From assembly GCA_007922195.1 (NCBI GenBank), contig ML681991.1:46916719-46980718 (forward strand): a DNA stretch of 64,000 nucleotides. Direction: 5' to 3'. A program made the translations under genes and the position numbers. The stretch is from Podocnemis expansa. Lineage: Eukaryota; Chordata; Testudines; Podocnemididae. The first letter of the stretch is position 1; each line of letters begins with the position of its first letter. The notes below the pieces were generated by a model, which made no database searches, was not told the origin of the DNA, and was given only the letters and a program-made list of their open reading frames with translations. This document shows positions 1-11,148 of the stretch, piece by piece.

Positions 1-47
1 TCGTGGGGTCCCTTCCAACCCTATGATTCTATGATTCTATGATTGTT
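1..47 (+). mobile_element. CR1 3' end entering from the left edge
   Basis: The first bases read as the 3' terminus of a CR1 non-LTR retrotransposon: GGTCCCTTCCAACCC followed by tandem ATTCTATG units. The body lies outside the window. This tail occurs again on both strands through the window and is the main reason for calling the genome sauropsid. Confidence 0.85.
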
Positions 48-739
48 TGCCCTGTTCCCTGTAAAGTTTTCTCAGATATAATCGTACCTTCATCCCTTCT
101 AGCATTCTAACTAATAAGCCAATGGTCTTCCAACCTTCATCTCTAGTCCATTTTGTGAGAGAGGCACTCCATCCGGTTCTGTCTCCTTAGTTCTTGGTTT
201 TCAAAATATTCTTCTCTCTAGACCAGAAGAAAGAATACTGCAGGGCTAGATTTATAAAGATATTTAGTCATCCAAATGTCCAGCTTGATCAGATTCCTAT
301 TGGGATTATCAAAAGCATCCAATTATGTAACTTTCTTTGAATGGGATCTGGTTGCATCTAGGCACTTAGCTGTGTCTTGTGTCACCTAAAGACCTTTAAA
401 AAACTTGTTCATACATCTTTGCAGGACACTGAAGCACTGGCCCCACTCCTGACAATCTGCAGCGCTGTGGTGAGCACTCCCCCTCCCCTGGGGAAGTGCG
501 GCTGGCTTGGGTATATGCGTGGAAAGCTGCTCCGGCCCTGCTGCAGAGAAGCCCTCTGGGTGGGTGGACAGCACAGAATATAGCCCTGGCAATTTGTAGC
601 CCCCTGCACCCCCCACCATGGGGGCTAGGACTTGGGGAGCAGTTAGGTCAGCAGTGGGGCCTCGGGGTCCCAGTGAGGGTGGCACTGGCACCTGTAGATA
701 CCCTTGTTTTTTCCCCAGGAAATTGTGCAATTGCTATTG
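48..739. other. intergenic, nothing recognised
   Basis: No convincing gene. The centre (about 420-700) is GC-rich and gives several overlapping short ORFs on both strands, none with a recognisable domain. Weak similarity to about 10700-10800 suggests that the edge of the segmental duplication lies here. Confidence 0.5.
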
Positions 740-880
740 TGGTTTTTACCCAATTCTTCTTATGAAAGTACATTTATTTATTAAGGTAAAGACATCACAG
801 GGAAAACCTTAAATAAGGACAGAACTTACACACTTTAACTGGCCTGCCAGAGATCAGTTAGACTCCAGTCTTGGGCTTTA

Positions 881-1890
881 GTTATTGAAAAGCCCTTAAA
901 ATTTCACTCCAGTGTTTTTCCTCTGGCTACAAGTTCCTAATCCATGATGCTAAGAACATCCCCCTCGCTCCATGACTCTAGTAGTCCCTTCTTGTTGTTT
1001 TGGCCTTTTCATGCTGTGAATAGCTCATTTATAGTCAAAACTCCTCTCCCAAGGGGAAAGCTTCTAAGGATCAGGTCCAGAGCTAGTGTGACAGGCTGTG
1101 AGGAAGTGAACCACAAATCAGCTTCAGCTAAGTCAGAGGCATTACAGCAGATAGCTGGTCTGAACCATGATTACCTGAGGGGAGGCAAATGGGCTAAGCA
1201 CCCTCCCTGGGCTTTGATTAGGCCAGGAGCTGCAGCTGCCCTGCTGATCCAGCAGGGTTTATAAGCCAGACTCCGAGAGGTTTGAGAGGTTAGAAGTAGA
1301 AAGAAATGTTGCATTGTATGTCTTCTTGGTATTTGTGTACTTCTGCAATAAGTGGTTTATGCAAGGCTCTGTATGTTTATGGGAGGTTCTGTGCCCATTG
1401 CAAATGTGTCACCAGTGCTAGTAAGCATGAGAGCTTGATTCTTTGTGAGTCAGAAGGGATCTGAAAGTGAAAGGTGGTAGAAAGGAATACCTTACAGGAG
1501 GGACTCAACTAACAGACCAGTCTCATCTTAGTTCATTGTTTCACAGTGTCCTCTGAGGTTTATAAGACAGCTGAAGTTTCCAGTAGTCCTGTTCCCTAGA
1601 CAAGTGTCACAGAATCCTGCAATAATGCTGAAAAGTTAGCATTTTTATAAAAATGAGCTCCTAAAACATTTAAACTTAATTCAATAAGGGCCATTAAGCA
1701 TAACATAGAAATTGACTGCAGCTATCCTGGGCAGCACAACACTTGCCTTCATCTGATTTTTAGGGTTGAGGTGTCAGATGGATACCCAGGAGCCTCTCCA
1801 AGCAGGGTGCAGGAGCAAAAGGGACTTTTAAATTGGGTCCTTAGTGAAAACTCACTCCACCTACAAGAGTTTAGCAAGAGCAGTTGGGTA
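881..1890. other. copy A-specific block of about 1 kb, unclassified
   Basis: This stretch interrupts the alignment of copy A with copy B: the shared sequence stops near 880 and resumes near 1893. It has no clear ORF or terminal repeat. A GTTTATAAG TATA-like sequence near 1257 follows a GC-rich segment and would fit an LTR-type promoter, but I cannot find matching ends. It could equally be a deletion in copy B. Confidence 0.4.
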
Positions 1891-2095
1891 GACTGTAGTA
1901 GCACCTAAATGAGATTTAGGTACCTATATTTGTGCTTCAGGTGAAGAGGCACACATGGGATTTTCCAAAGCACCCAAACATGGCAGGTGCCTAACTCCCA
2001 TTGAGGTCAGCTTCTTGCTTTGAATGTGAGATCTTCAGATGTTTGATCAGAACTCCACCTTTAAGCTAAAGGGCTGACTCGCACATCCGTTACTT

Positions 2096-3796
2096 CTAAA
2101 TTTCTGTGAGCAGCATGCAGTTTCGTGATGAATTTTCTGAGGGCACCCTTGACCACTTTGTTTCTCAGACTGTAGATCAGGGGATTAATCATGGGGTTCA
2201 GGACTATGTAAAAGAGAGAACACTTTGTTCAGCTCTTTAAGAGTGTCAGTGCCTAGTAACACACACACAATAATTAAGATCCCTTGAAAAATGTAACTAC
2301 AATGAGGTGGGAGGAGCAAGTGAAAAACACCTTTTTCCTTCCACTGCTGGTAGGGATTTTCAGGATGATGGAGATGATACAAATATAAGAGGTCAGGGTG
2401 AACAGAAATGTGGGCATCGTGTCTATGGAAGAGAGAACAAAAGTCACCAGTATGATCAAGCTGGTGTCACTGCAGGAAAACTTATTCACCAGGGTGAAAT
2501 TACAGAAGAAATGACAATGGCTCCAGGTCTCAGGGTCCCAATTCCCACAGTGCAGGGCATGCACCTTTCCCAATGAAACAGGAACCCTGATTTTATGCTA
2601 ATATTTCTGCCACTGCATATAGCTCATAGCCATTACCTCAGCCTGCGATTCTGCCTTCTCTACTTCCGTTCGCAGCTGGATCAGAGAGGTCTGCTGCAGG
2701 ATGTGAAGCAGCTACACCTGTTCTAATTCTGTTCTTGAATCCCATACCCACTTCTCCAGTGACAACATTGTTTCATGCTGGAGCCAGAGGGCAAACAGTG
2801 AAAGCAACCTAGCCTGCTGAATTCCCTTTACTCTCCTCCCCACCTCAAAGACTCAAGTGCCTTCTCAAGACTAAGGGGTTTCACGCTGTCCCCTAACTTC
2901 CTCTCAAAAGTGACCAAGGGTTAACCTGGTTCTGCCACTGGGCCACCTGTCCCCAGGCTGACATGGCCAGCCACCCTAGGAGACACGTGTCTTTCTGTAG
3001 CCTTTTCCACCCCATGGTGATGGACTGGGTTGGCAAATCCTACTGACAATGCCACGTGGTCCCCCAAACTGTACCCCAAAGGTGTGGTTCACTTGTGGAG
3101 TCACCAGACATATTCAAAGACCATTGAATGGATGGATGATTTTTATTGAATGTCAAGATGAATAGCCCTAGGAAAGCAAAGTAGAGTAATAAGTGGCAAG
3201 AGCTTACATCCTTTCAGTAGGTCAGGCCCCTGATGACTGCAGATGACCTCGAGGAGGTTCCTGAAGCACCTTGGTCCTAGGTTACTGAGACAGACTCATC
3301 CTTGGTCCTGCGGTGAAGTCCACAGATTCCCAGGGGCTATGCTAACATATAGGATCTCAGGAAAAGGCGGCGTGATCAAGCCTGCTTTCCTTTCACACAC
3401 TAAGGATCAAGGCCAAGGTAGCGTGAAGGAACAGATAAAAGAAGTACATCCCAGCCAACCTTGCAAAACAGCCAGATACCTTATATCAGGCCCCAGTTGG
3501 TTCACGCAGGAGACTGGCACCAGCTGGTGCTTTAGGCATGAAGCCCAGCATCAGCACCTGGTCTGGTTCTTTTGGGGGTGAGTTGGGTGCCACTACCAGA
3601 CCGTCACAAAATCTTCCACTTTATCTCTAGACTGATAAATGATAACTAGTACAGTAATGAGGATGTTCCCAACAATAGTGATAATATAGATCACTAGAAA
3701 CAATAAACAATGAAGAAGTTGTAGTTCAGGATGATTCCCAAGTCAAAGGAGTTTGAATCCTGTGATGTGTGTTTGATTATTGCCTTCTCCTTCCAT
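2096..3796 (-). pseudogene. olfactory receptor pseudogene (paralogue of the OR at 11149-12105)
   Basis: Two OR fragments on the minus strand belong to one broken gene. The 5' part (3796 down to about 3637) starts with the same codons as the intact paralogue and runs through TM1, but codon 18 is a TGA stop where the paralogue has GGA (Gly). The 3' part (about 2576 down to 2096) resumes near extracellular loop 2 and carries the SCSDTSL, SYICIIS, SGRKK and TCSSHLIVVT motifs, with further frame damage near TM7. About 115 codons (TM2 to TM4, including the DRY motif) are missing and replaced by about 1 kb of unrelated DNA. It cannot make a receptor. Its flanks align with those of the intact gene, so it is a tandem-duplicate relic and not a retrocopy. 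Confidence 0.9.
2577..3636. other. foreign block inside the OR pseudogene
   Basis: About 1.06 kb of non-OR sequence separates the two halves of the pseudogene and coincides with loss of the middle of the gene. On the minus strand there is an AATAAA signal near 3140, which would suit an LTR or a processed insertion, but I see no target duplication or terminal repeat. The family is unassigned. Confidence 0.6.
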
Positions 3797-3905
3797 CACA
3801 TAGATGTCCTCTTCTTCAGTTTTCTATGAGATGTAGTATTTTTTTAAGCGTGTATAAAAAGAGACTGTATTACTTTTGAAATCAGTCGTTTTTCATTCAC
3901 CTGAT

Positions 3906-4424
3906 AAGTGGTTCCCACCTTTTTGGCTTGACCACCACATGCATCATTTATAGGACCTTGAAGGGCCAACAGTTTCTGCCAGTAGCCCTGCTACAGCGAG
4001 GTGGAAGGAATTCAGCATGTAGACCACCTCTTAGTGATCTCTCATCCCTCTCACTTCAGGAAGGAAATTAAACGCATCCTGTATCCCTTGTGCTCCACCT
4101 GGGTCTCTAGGCAGTGGCTTCCTTCTACAACCACTGGGATGGAAGATCAGTGCTTCCCTTTCTCTAGCTCCAGCAGCAACTTCAGTACCTAAAAACCTGG
4201 GCAGAGTGTTTTGCCATACTCTTTGCTACAGCCAGATGCAGAAGCTTTCTGATCTCCCATCCCCTTGGCTGCAGCAAGGAGCCTGAATTGGTCTTTCAGC
4301 CCTTTGAAAATGCATTCTGCCTCCGCTGGAATCCTCAGTCAGCAGCCAAAAGGGGAGCTGCAGAGTACTTTAAAATCCCCCATGGGTCCTTTTTGACCAC
4401 CAGGCCAAAGGTTGGGAATCACTG
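3906..4424. mobile_element. hAT-type MITE, copy A (empty site for the CR1 in copy B)
   Basis: The left end reads AAGTGGTTCCCACCTTTTTG and the right end is its approximate inverse (CCAAAGGTTGGGAATCACTG). The flanking 8-mers CACCTGAT and CACTTTGT are decayed; in copy B they are AACTTGAT and CACTTGAT. An 8-bp duplication and CAGTG ends mark the hAT superfamily. There is no coding capacity. Position 4369-4385 is the undisturbed counterpart of the CR1 insertion site in copy B. Confidence 0.8.
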
Positions 4425-5767
4425 CACTTTGTTTTATAAAATTTCAAACTGCATATGGAGAGCATAGTTAATCCATTTTACAAATTTAACACATCACTTT
4501 AATCCCAGATACCCCTCTTGCCAGAGAAAATGATATCTGTATTATTCGTTTATCACTCTTTTACCCCCAACTTCATACTTTTATAGATGCATGGACTGAA
4601 AATCCAGAGAGGACAGTTCGCTGTAGGCCCGAGCATTTCATTGAATTCATTCCTCTTTGAATAGAAAAAAAAAAGTGTTTGAAATATAGCTAGTTTTAAA
4701 TTCTCTAATAATGTAGACTGAATTCCTGGATATTACAAGCCATAGTACCTCTCCAGTAAGTATCACACTAAGTTAGAATATATAACAAACTTGGAAATAT
4801 TCACATTATTTTGTATTAATTCTGGGTTAATACAATGTGTTTATTTGGAATTAATTGCTTCCCATGGTGATAGGATCAAAAGTGGTTGTTAGAAGATTCA
4901 GTCCAGAACATGCAAACCAATTATCTGGTTAAAGAACATCCCAGCAACCTCTCACAGAAAATTACCAGATCATTAGCTGGAAAAAGTTTTACTGAGACTG
5001 GGAAGACAGTAAAGAAAAGATAGTGGAGAAGTGAAGGGTTCACTATGAGGCACTAAACTTTAGTAAGGATCTAGAAGAATCTGAATTGGAAAGAGAGGAG
5101 ATACATTTAGGTAACAGCAGAACTGTCTTGGACACTTTGTTGTTTTCATCCATTTCCTAAATGCTGTGTTCCCTTGGACAGATAATTCACCTTTGTTTTG
5201 AAGAAGCTGATCTTGTTTCACTTGTCATCTCATTCTGCCACAGACTCAGGAAGGAAAATCTGTACCAAAGCCATACTCCAGTTAGAAATGATAAACTAAC
5301 ACAGCTGATACCAAAGACATAGTAACCTAGGGAGTATGAGAATGGTTTGATCTCAGAATCTCAGCCAGAAAGAGTGAAAATGTGGGATGTGTCACTGGAA
5401 AAGAGTGTGCTTCGGAGCCTGGAAAAGGATTCAAGAATAGACAGTCTACTGAGAACAGCAGCAAATTTTGAAGACACTAAGGGAATCTACTACTTCCCAT
5501 GGATCTTATTTCCAATATTTTGTCATAATGTGCTCCCTATTTTTAAACTCTTTTTTTTAAATTCAGCTTCTGCTTCAAGCCATTTGGTTCTTCTTTTATT
5601 TTTACAGCAGTATTACCTGGCTTTACTTGCTATGAAAGTACTCAGGCTGTAATGAAGTGATTTCTTAATATATTTATTTCTTTCTAATATATTAAACAGA
5701 CTGAGACCCAGGAGGCATGCCACATTTTTGTGAGTTTTTTCTTCACTCTCCCAAATTTTATCCATAT

Positions 5768-5815
5768 ATATTTATTTATTTATTTATTTATTTATTTGCT
5801 TACTTACTTACTTAA
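5768..5815 (+). repeat. (TTTA)n microsatellite
   Basis: Tandem TTTA units grading into CTTA. Copy B lacks the expansion. Confidence 0.9.
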
Positions 5816-6264
5816 ATGTGGATGTCTATGAGAACAAGATGCCAGTATCACCAATGACTGACAGGAAAAAGCCTCCTCTTTCCTCCTTCTGATCTGGCCC
5901 CCATTTATACATCACTGGTTCAGGTTAGACTCTTGTGCCATAGCATCTCATTCGGATCTCATGTTTATTTGCTTGTCCTGTATGACCCATAAGCTTTCTT
6001 TGATGGTGGTGAGTGTCACACATATGAGCTTTCCTGAGAGTGCACCACAAATATCACTGCACCCTATTAATATCTGAGATTAGGCAGTGACACTGACCAT
6101 TGGCTCAAATGGGAGAATGACTGCCCCATGCACAAAGGAAATACCCCACATAGGCATCCACAGATCTCTCTCACTCTTAACCTGCCAATGACTCCCCGAC
6201 ATACTCTGTGATACATCCCATCCGCAAGTGCAGCCCACAAATCATATCACATTTGAAAGTCTGT

Positions 6265-6395
6265 TGGTTGAGAATCATAGAACCATACAATTGGAAGGGG
6301 TCCACAGGGTTCATCTACCCAAAGTCCCTAGCAAGATGCTTGATGCTTGCTTGAGGACCTTCCCTCAAGTAGCCAGAGGGCATACACATACTCTT
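6265..6395 (-). mobile_element. old CR1 3' fragment in copy A
   Basis: GAATCATAGAACCAT followed by TTGGAAGGGGTCCAC is a decayed minus-strand CR1 tail. Its counterpart in copy B begins near 16885, so it predates the duplication. Confidence 0.6.
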
Positions 6396-6546
6396 TGGAA
6401 CCAACTGCATGTGAAAGGATGGAGTTGACTGACTCAGGAGTGAGTGGTACTTGGCAATGCTGGGCGAATCAGGGTTCAGGAGTGGGAATCAGGGGAACAC
6501 AGCAGTACACTGGACTGGATCTGGGGAGCAGCCTGTCACACCTATC
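6396..6546 (+). repeat. fragment of an unclassified repeat shared with 20450-20605
   Basis: A stretch ending GATCTGGGGAGCAGCCTGTC is shared with 20450-20605, where it lies in a 1.5 kb block that splits a CR1. The element class is not recognised. Confidence 0.55.
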
Positions 6547-7325
6547 CGCACACCACATTCTGTCCCCTTCTGAGGCCAGTCTTCTCTTACCCACCCTCCT
6601 GCCAATGGACCCTTCCCTTTATGCACCTGAAAGCTGCCATTGTCTTCAGAGATTAGTCAAAAAAAAAATACAGTCATCGATCCAGTGAGTTTCCAGTCTA
6701 AACACAGGATGAGAGATAATGGATGGAGATCAGCAGACAGAGCACATGAAAGAGTGAAATAGAACAATAATCTATGCAGTCATTCTTGTCAACATTTGCT
6801 AATCTGTTTCTATTCTTTTCACTTTGCAGTCAGATCCAGGCTGTACAATAACACTGGACAACAAAGATTTTGCTTCCTGAATACTTTTGGATGTATCTTA
6901 TGGATTTTGGGCTGCTGATTACGAAAATCACCATGAAATTTCCCTATCATGTACCGTTTTGGGTTTTTTTTTTTTTAAATCACCTATATTCCTTATCTCA
7001 GTTCATAATTTATCTGTTAAAATGTTGCCCACAATGTAAGCTGAAAAGTTTTCTATCTTGTGTCCAAGCATGCCTGGGCAGGCAGTGACACTGCACCTAG
7101 TGCAGGCCACACAACATGCAGTGGGAATGCTAAGGCTTAGGCAGGGTGGATGCTGGCAGGACAGGTTTTAGGAAGGCTATAAAAGCATTTCCTACACACC
7201 GTTCTATGCATTGTGTTTATATCAGTTTGCATTCATGTTGATGTGCATGCTCTTTGCGCATAGCATATTGTGCATACTCACAATAATAAAGCAACTGTAT
7301 TTTCAGGAGGATTCGTGACATCAAA
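6547..7325. other. intergenic sequence up to the decayed transposon
   Basis: No gene seen. TATTTTCAG at about 7297-7305 is a plausible splice acceptor just before the first Met of the CxxC-containing reading frame, so part of this stretch may be the leader of that element. Confidence 0.4.
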
Positions 7326-8985
7326 ATGTCTCACCAATGTCGCAACAGCCATGATGCGTTCTGTTACATTTGTGGTGAATATACGCTTAAATGTCAAAGA
7401 CAGAGCATGACTGCACAGATTAAGAAAGCATACGAGCTCTACTTTGGCTGTAAAATTGTTGATCAGGACAAAGCCTGGGCTCTTCACATTTGTTGCACAA
7501 CATGTGCTCTCAGTCTTAGAGCTTGGCTCAGAAGTACTTGGAAGTCAATGCCGTTCGCTGTCACAATGATATAGCGAGAGCAGAAGGATCATGTGACAGA
7601 CTGTTACTTCTGTCTGAACAGTGTGTCTGGGTTCTCTGCTAAAAACAAGAAATCCCTTGAATACCCCAATCTCCCTTCAGCCATGAGACCTGTGCCACAT
7701 GACCACAGCCTTCTGGTACTGAAGCCACCAGAGACATGGAGCCTAAAGGAGGCAGATGAAGATGCCATGATGCACAATCCAGAAATGGAAAACAACACTG
7801 ATCCAGATTTTGAACCATTTACATTGACTGAGCCTCATCTGATAACTCAATCTGAGGTAAATGACCTGGTCAGGGACTTGGGTTTGTCAAAGGCAAAAGC
7901 AGAATTACTGGATTCAAGACTGCAAGGATAGGGTCTGCTGTCACCAGGCATGAAAATTTCTGTCTTTCGCAGCCACCAATAAGATTTGACACAATTCTTT
8001 GGTCAGGCTGATAGTCTGTGTTTCTGCACTGACATTGATGGGCTATTCTCTGCTTTGGGTTGCCAGCAAGACCCACAACAATGGCGTCTTTTTATTGATT
8101 TGTCAGTGTTAAGCCTGAAAGCTGTGTTGTTACACAACAACAATGTCCACCGTCAATACCAATCAGCTATGCAGTACACATGAAAGAAACCTGTGGAAAT
8201 ATGGAAGTTTTGTTGAAACACATACAGTACAGTAACTAAAACTGGAACATCTGTGATGATCTGAAAGTAGTCACGCTGCTACTAGGAATGCAGCTCGGAT
8301 ACACCAAGTACTGTTGTTTCATTTGCGAATGGGACAGCCGTACTAAAGAGTCTCATTACATTAAAAAGGACTGGCCACTCTGGAAGCAGTTGAAGGGCAG
8401 AAAAGTGTAGCACATAAATCACTTGTAGACCCGACAAAAATATTTTTGCCTCCTCTTCACATAAAACTCAGACTGATGAAAAATTTTGTGAAAGCAATGA
8501 TCAAGGAAGGTGAAGGATTTTGATATTTGAGACAGATGTTTCCCAGAATAACTGATGCCAAGAATAAGGAAGGCATTTTTGTTGGTCCACAAATCAAACA
8601 GGTCATCAATGACAGGCAGTTCGAAGAACTTCTAGTATGGCCAGAGAAAATCAAATGGAAGGCATTCGTGGATGTTGTTGAAAATTTTCCTGGCAACTAC
8701 AGAGCACCAAACTATGTGCAGCTGGTTGACAACATGTTTCAAGCATACAAAACCATGAAGTGAAACATGTCACTAAGGATTAATTTTCTGCATTTGGATT
8801 TAGACTTCTTCCCTGCAAATCTTGGTGCAGTCAGTGACGAGCATGGTTAAAGGTTTCACCTGAACATTGTGATCATGGAAAAACAGTATCAGGGCAACTG
8901 GAGTCCATCAGTGCTGGCCAATTATTGTTGGACACTTAAACGAGAAGCCTCAGACACTAAGTACAAATGAAAATCATCAACAAAA
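7326..8985 (+). pseudogene. decayed transposon-like coding region with CxxC motifs
   Basis: A run of plus-strand reading frames (7326-7574, 7593-7931, 7986-8183, about 8270-8410, 8527-8763, then on to about 8970) behaves like one protein of about 550 residues broken by stops and frameshifts. Visible in order are paired cysteines FCYIC and CCTTC, a second pair CYFC, the string YPNLPSAMRPVPH, an acidic stretch, SEVNDLVRDLGL, WRLFIDLS with SLKAVLLHNN, YCCFICEWDSR, FVGPQIKQV, VVENFPGNY and YCWTLKR. I recognise this as resembling a protein family that recurs in many copies in some invertebrate genomes, probably a transposase or other element-encoded protein, but I cannot name its superfamily. I found no terminal repeats or target duplication. 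It is inactive here. Confidence 0.6.
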
Positions 8986-8989
8986 CATT

Positions 8990-9535
8990 TTTAGCTCAGT
9001 TGAACTATTGCAAAGCGTCAGCACCATTATGCGATTTAAAGGCATTACATTCAATAAAAGTCAATTTCTTGTTTCTCCAAATTCCTACGTGATACAAGTA
9101 GTCTGAAATTATATTTGTGTTCAACTTCAAGCGGTCTAGCATAATAAAAAAAAAATTCTGAGGAAGCAACACTTTTGAAAAAATTTGTTGTCCAGTGTAA
9201 TATTTACTGTGATCTCTCCTGGAAAGGCTGGGTTTATTTGCTGACAAAGAAAGAACATTCAAGGGGTTCAAATAGCCTGGAGGGAGCTTTGGAACAAAGC
9301 AATTTGTTCCTCTCTGGTGAGAAGGTGGGCATCTGCTCAGAACAGAATGATGATAAAAAGGCTTTTGTGGTGCAGAGTCATCAAGCGTTTCAGAATAACC
9401 TGAGCTTGTGCCCTGCCTACTATCTGAACAGGCTGGAGGTCCTGGTATTTTCCCAATGGTTTGAATTTTTTTGTTTTGTTTTGTTTCTGTTTCCAGTCAC
9501 CCTTATAATATATCAGCTTTAAGGTGGATTGCACC
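8990..9535. other. 3' flank of the decayed element
   Basis: AT-rich, with ATTCAATAAAAG near 9049 as a possible polyadenylation signal for the preceding element. The ORFs here (for example 9175-9522) have no recognisable motif. Confidence 0.4.
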
Positions 9536-9539
9536 CAAA

Positions 9540-10125
9540 CAGGTATGATCTCAATGATCAGTCTTCAGAATTTACAAGGATATGAAGAGATGTCACTTCC
9601 TGAAATCACTACCCACCAGGCCAGAGCTCTTGACCCAGTTGACCTGGGTGGAGGACACCACCGAGTAGATGGCCTGGCAAGCCTCCAACCATGTCAGGTC
9701 ACCCAGGTCCTGGACCATGAGGAGCACGTTGTTGGCGTATGCCAACAGAACTAGCCACAGCTCCAGTTCACGGAGCACCAACCCTGTCATCTTCCAGCAG
9801 AGGAGACAGGGGAAGGGCTTGATGGCCAGAGTGTATAGCTGGCCCAACAGCAGGCAGCCTTGATGGACTCATTGCCCAAAGCTGACTGGCTCAGTCAGGG
9901 TTCAGTTGAGCTTGACCAGGCACTCCGCGGAGGTGTACAGCACCTGAAGAAACTCCATGAAGAGTGACCCAAAGCTGAAAGCCCTCAAGGTGCTCATGAC
10001 GTAGCCATGGTCCACCCTGTTGAATGCTTTCTCCCTGACTGTGGATGATACGGAGAGACAGGCATCTCCTGATCGTCAGAATTTATGCAACAAACTCTCT
10101 GAGTGAGGTGAGAAGTAAGCCACAG
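9540..10125 (-). mobile_element. Tx1/L1-like LINE reverse transcriptase fragment
   Basis: On the minus strand the frame runs from a KAFNRVDHGY-type motif through FLQVLYTSAECLVKLN, GQLYTLAIKPFPCLL and LLAYANNVLLMVQDLGDLTW to SSTQVNWVKSSGL. This order matches the finger and palm motifs of L1-clade (Tx1-like) reverse transcriptases. The catalytic Y-x-D-D box reads Y-A-N-N and there is a stop in the upstream part, so the copy is dead. Both ends of the element are missing. Confidence 0.75.
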
Positions 10126-10370
10126 TTGGTATCTCTCCTAGGTTAGCTTTGCTGTCTGGGTTTTTCTGGGGTTTTCCTTGTCAGCCTACCTCTTCCTTTT
10201 ATCAGCCTACTCCCACTTATTGTAAAGTCCATTTGGTAGTTCTGTGTCCTTTTGGTAGGTCTATTACATAGACATAGACACCATTCACTTAAATCATTGC
10301 TCAGACCACCTAGCCTGACATCTCGTATTAGGATTTTCAAAGGAATTTCTAGTGGCCCAGCAATACTAAT

Positions 10371-10490
10371 TGTGTCATTTTATAGATGGGAAAACTAAGG
10401 AGCAGGGGGGAAGGGATTTGTTTGGCTCACACAATATGTTAGTCACAGAGCTGGAACTAGAAAGGGGGTCTCCTGATCTTAGCTGATTTG
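10371..10490 (-). mobile_element. MIR SINE fragment
   Basis: ATTTTATAGATGGGAAAACT, then a short block and TCACAGAGCTGGAACTAGAA, follow the reverse complement of the MIR core and 3' part. It is an ancient tRNA-derived SINE relic outside any gene. Confidence 0.7.
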
Positions 10491-10809
10491 ACATATCAGA
10501 CTATGGAGTGTTATTTTTTGTTTTGAAGTGATATGAAGAGATGAAACACCTACAAATTTAGACAGAAACAATGTCACAGTTCAGGACAACTCTTTTCCTG
10601 TATTCTCCCTCTCTGTTGTTCACCAAAGACTCCCACAAGTTGGCCATAATGTCTCTTGGACAGAAACACCTCTGTCTTTCCCTAATCACAAAGAATTATG
10701 CAGGCCAAGTAGTTCCCTGTTGCCGCTATGTGTTCCCCAGTAAGCCAAGTTGCCCTTGCAAGCCACCCTTGCTTTCTTTCCAGCAAACAGTGAAACTGCT
10801 TCTGTGGTT
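10491..10809. other. intergenic, nothing recognised
   Basis: No gene or repeat recognised before the segmental duplication begins. A (TTTG)n tract at about 10818-10843 marks its left edge. Confidence 0.4.
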
Positions 10810-11148
10810 ACCACACAGTTTGTTTGTTTTGTTTGTTTGTTTGTTTTTTAAATCAAGTACATTTATTATTAAGGCAAAGACATCACAGAGAAAACATTAA
10901 ACAAGGAAAGAACCTACACACTTTAACTAGCTTGCCAGAGGTCTGTCAGAAACTAGTTTTGGGGTTTATCCAGATTTTGATACCTACATTTGGACTTTGT
11001 GTATAGGCCCACATGGGATTTTCCAAAGCAGCCCAGCAAGGTAGGTGCCAAACTCCCATGGAGGTCACCTTCTTCCTTTAAATATGGGGTCCTCAGACGT
11101 TCAAGCACAAGCTCTACCTTTAAGCTAAAACACTGACTCCCACAACAG

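Larger units (their letters stand above)
740..6390. repeat. segmental duplication, copy A
   Basis: This block matches 10810-16985 in the same order and orientation: a shared segment at about 760-880 and 10855-10945, the OR 3' flank (1900-2095 and 10960-11148), the OR itself, a hAT MITE, then about 1.9 kb of flank (4425-6390 and 14845-16985). Copy A has two extra blocks (881-1890 and about 2577-3636). It lacks the CR1 and the TA-flanked MITE found in copy B. The two copies look roughly 80-85 % identical by eye, so the duplication is not recent. Confidence 0.8.
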
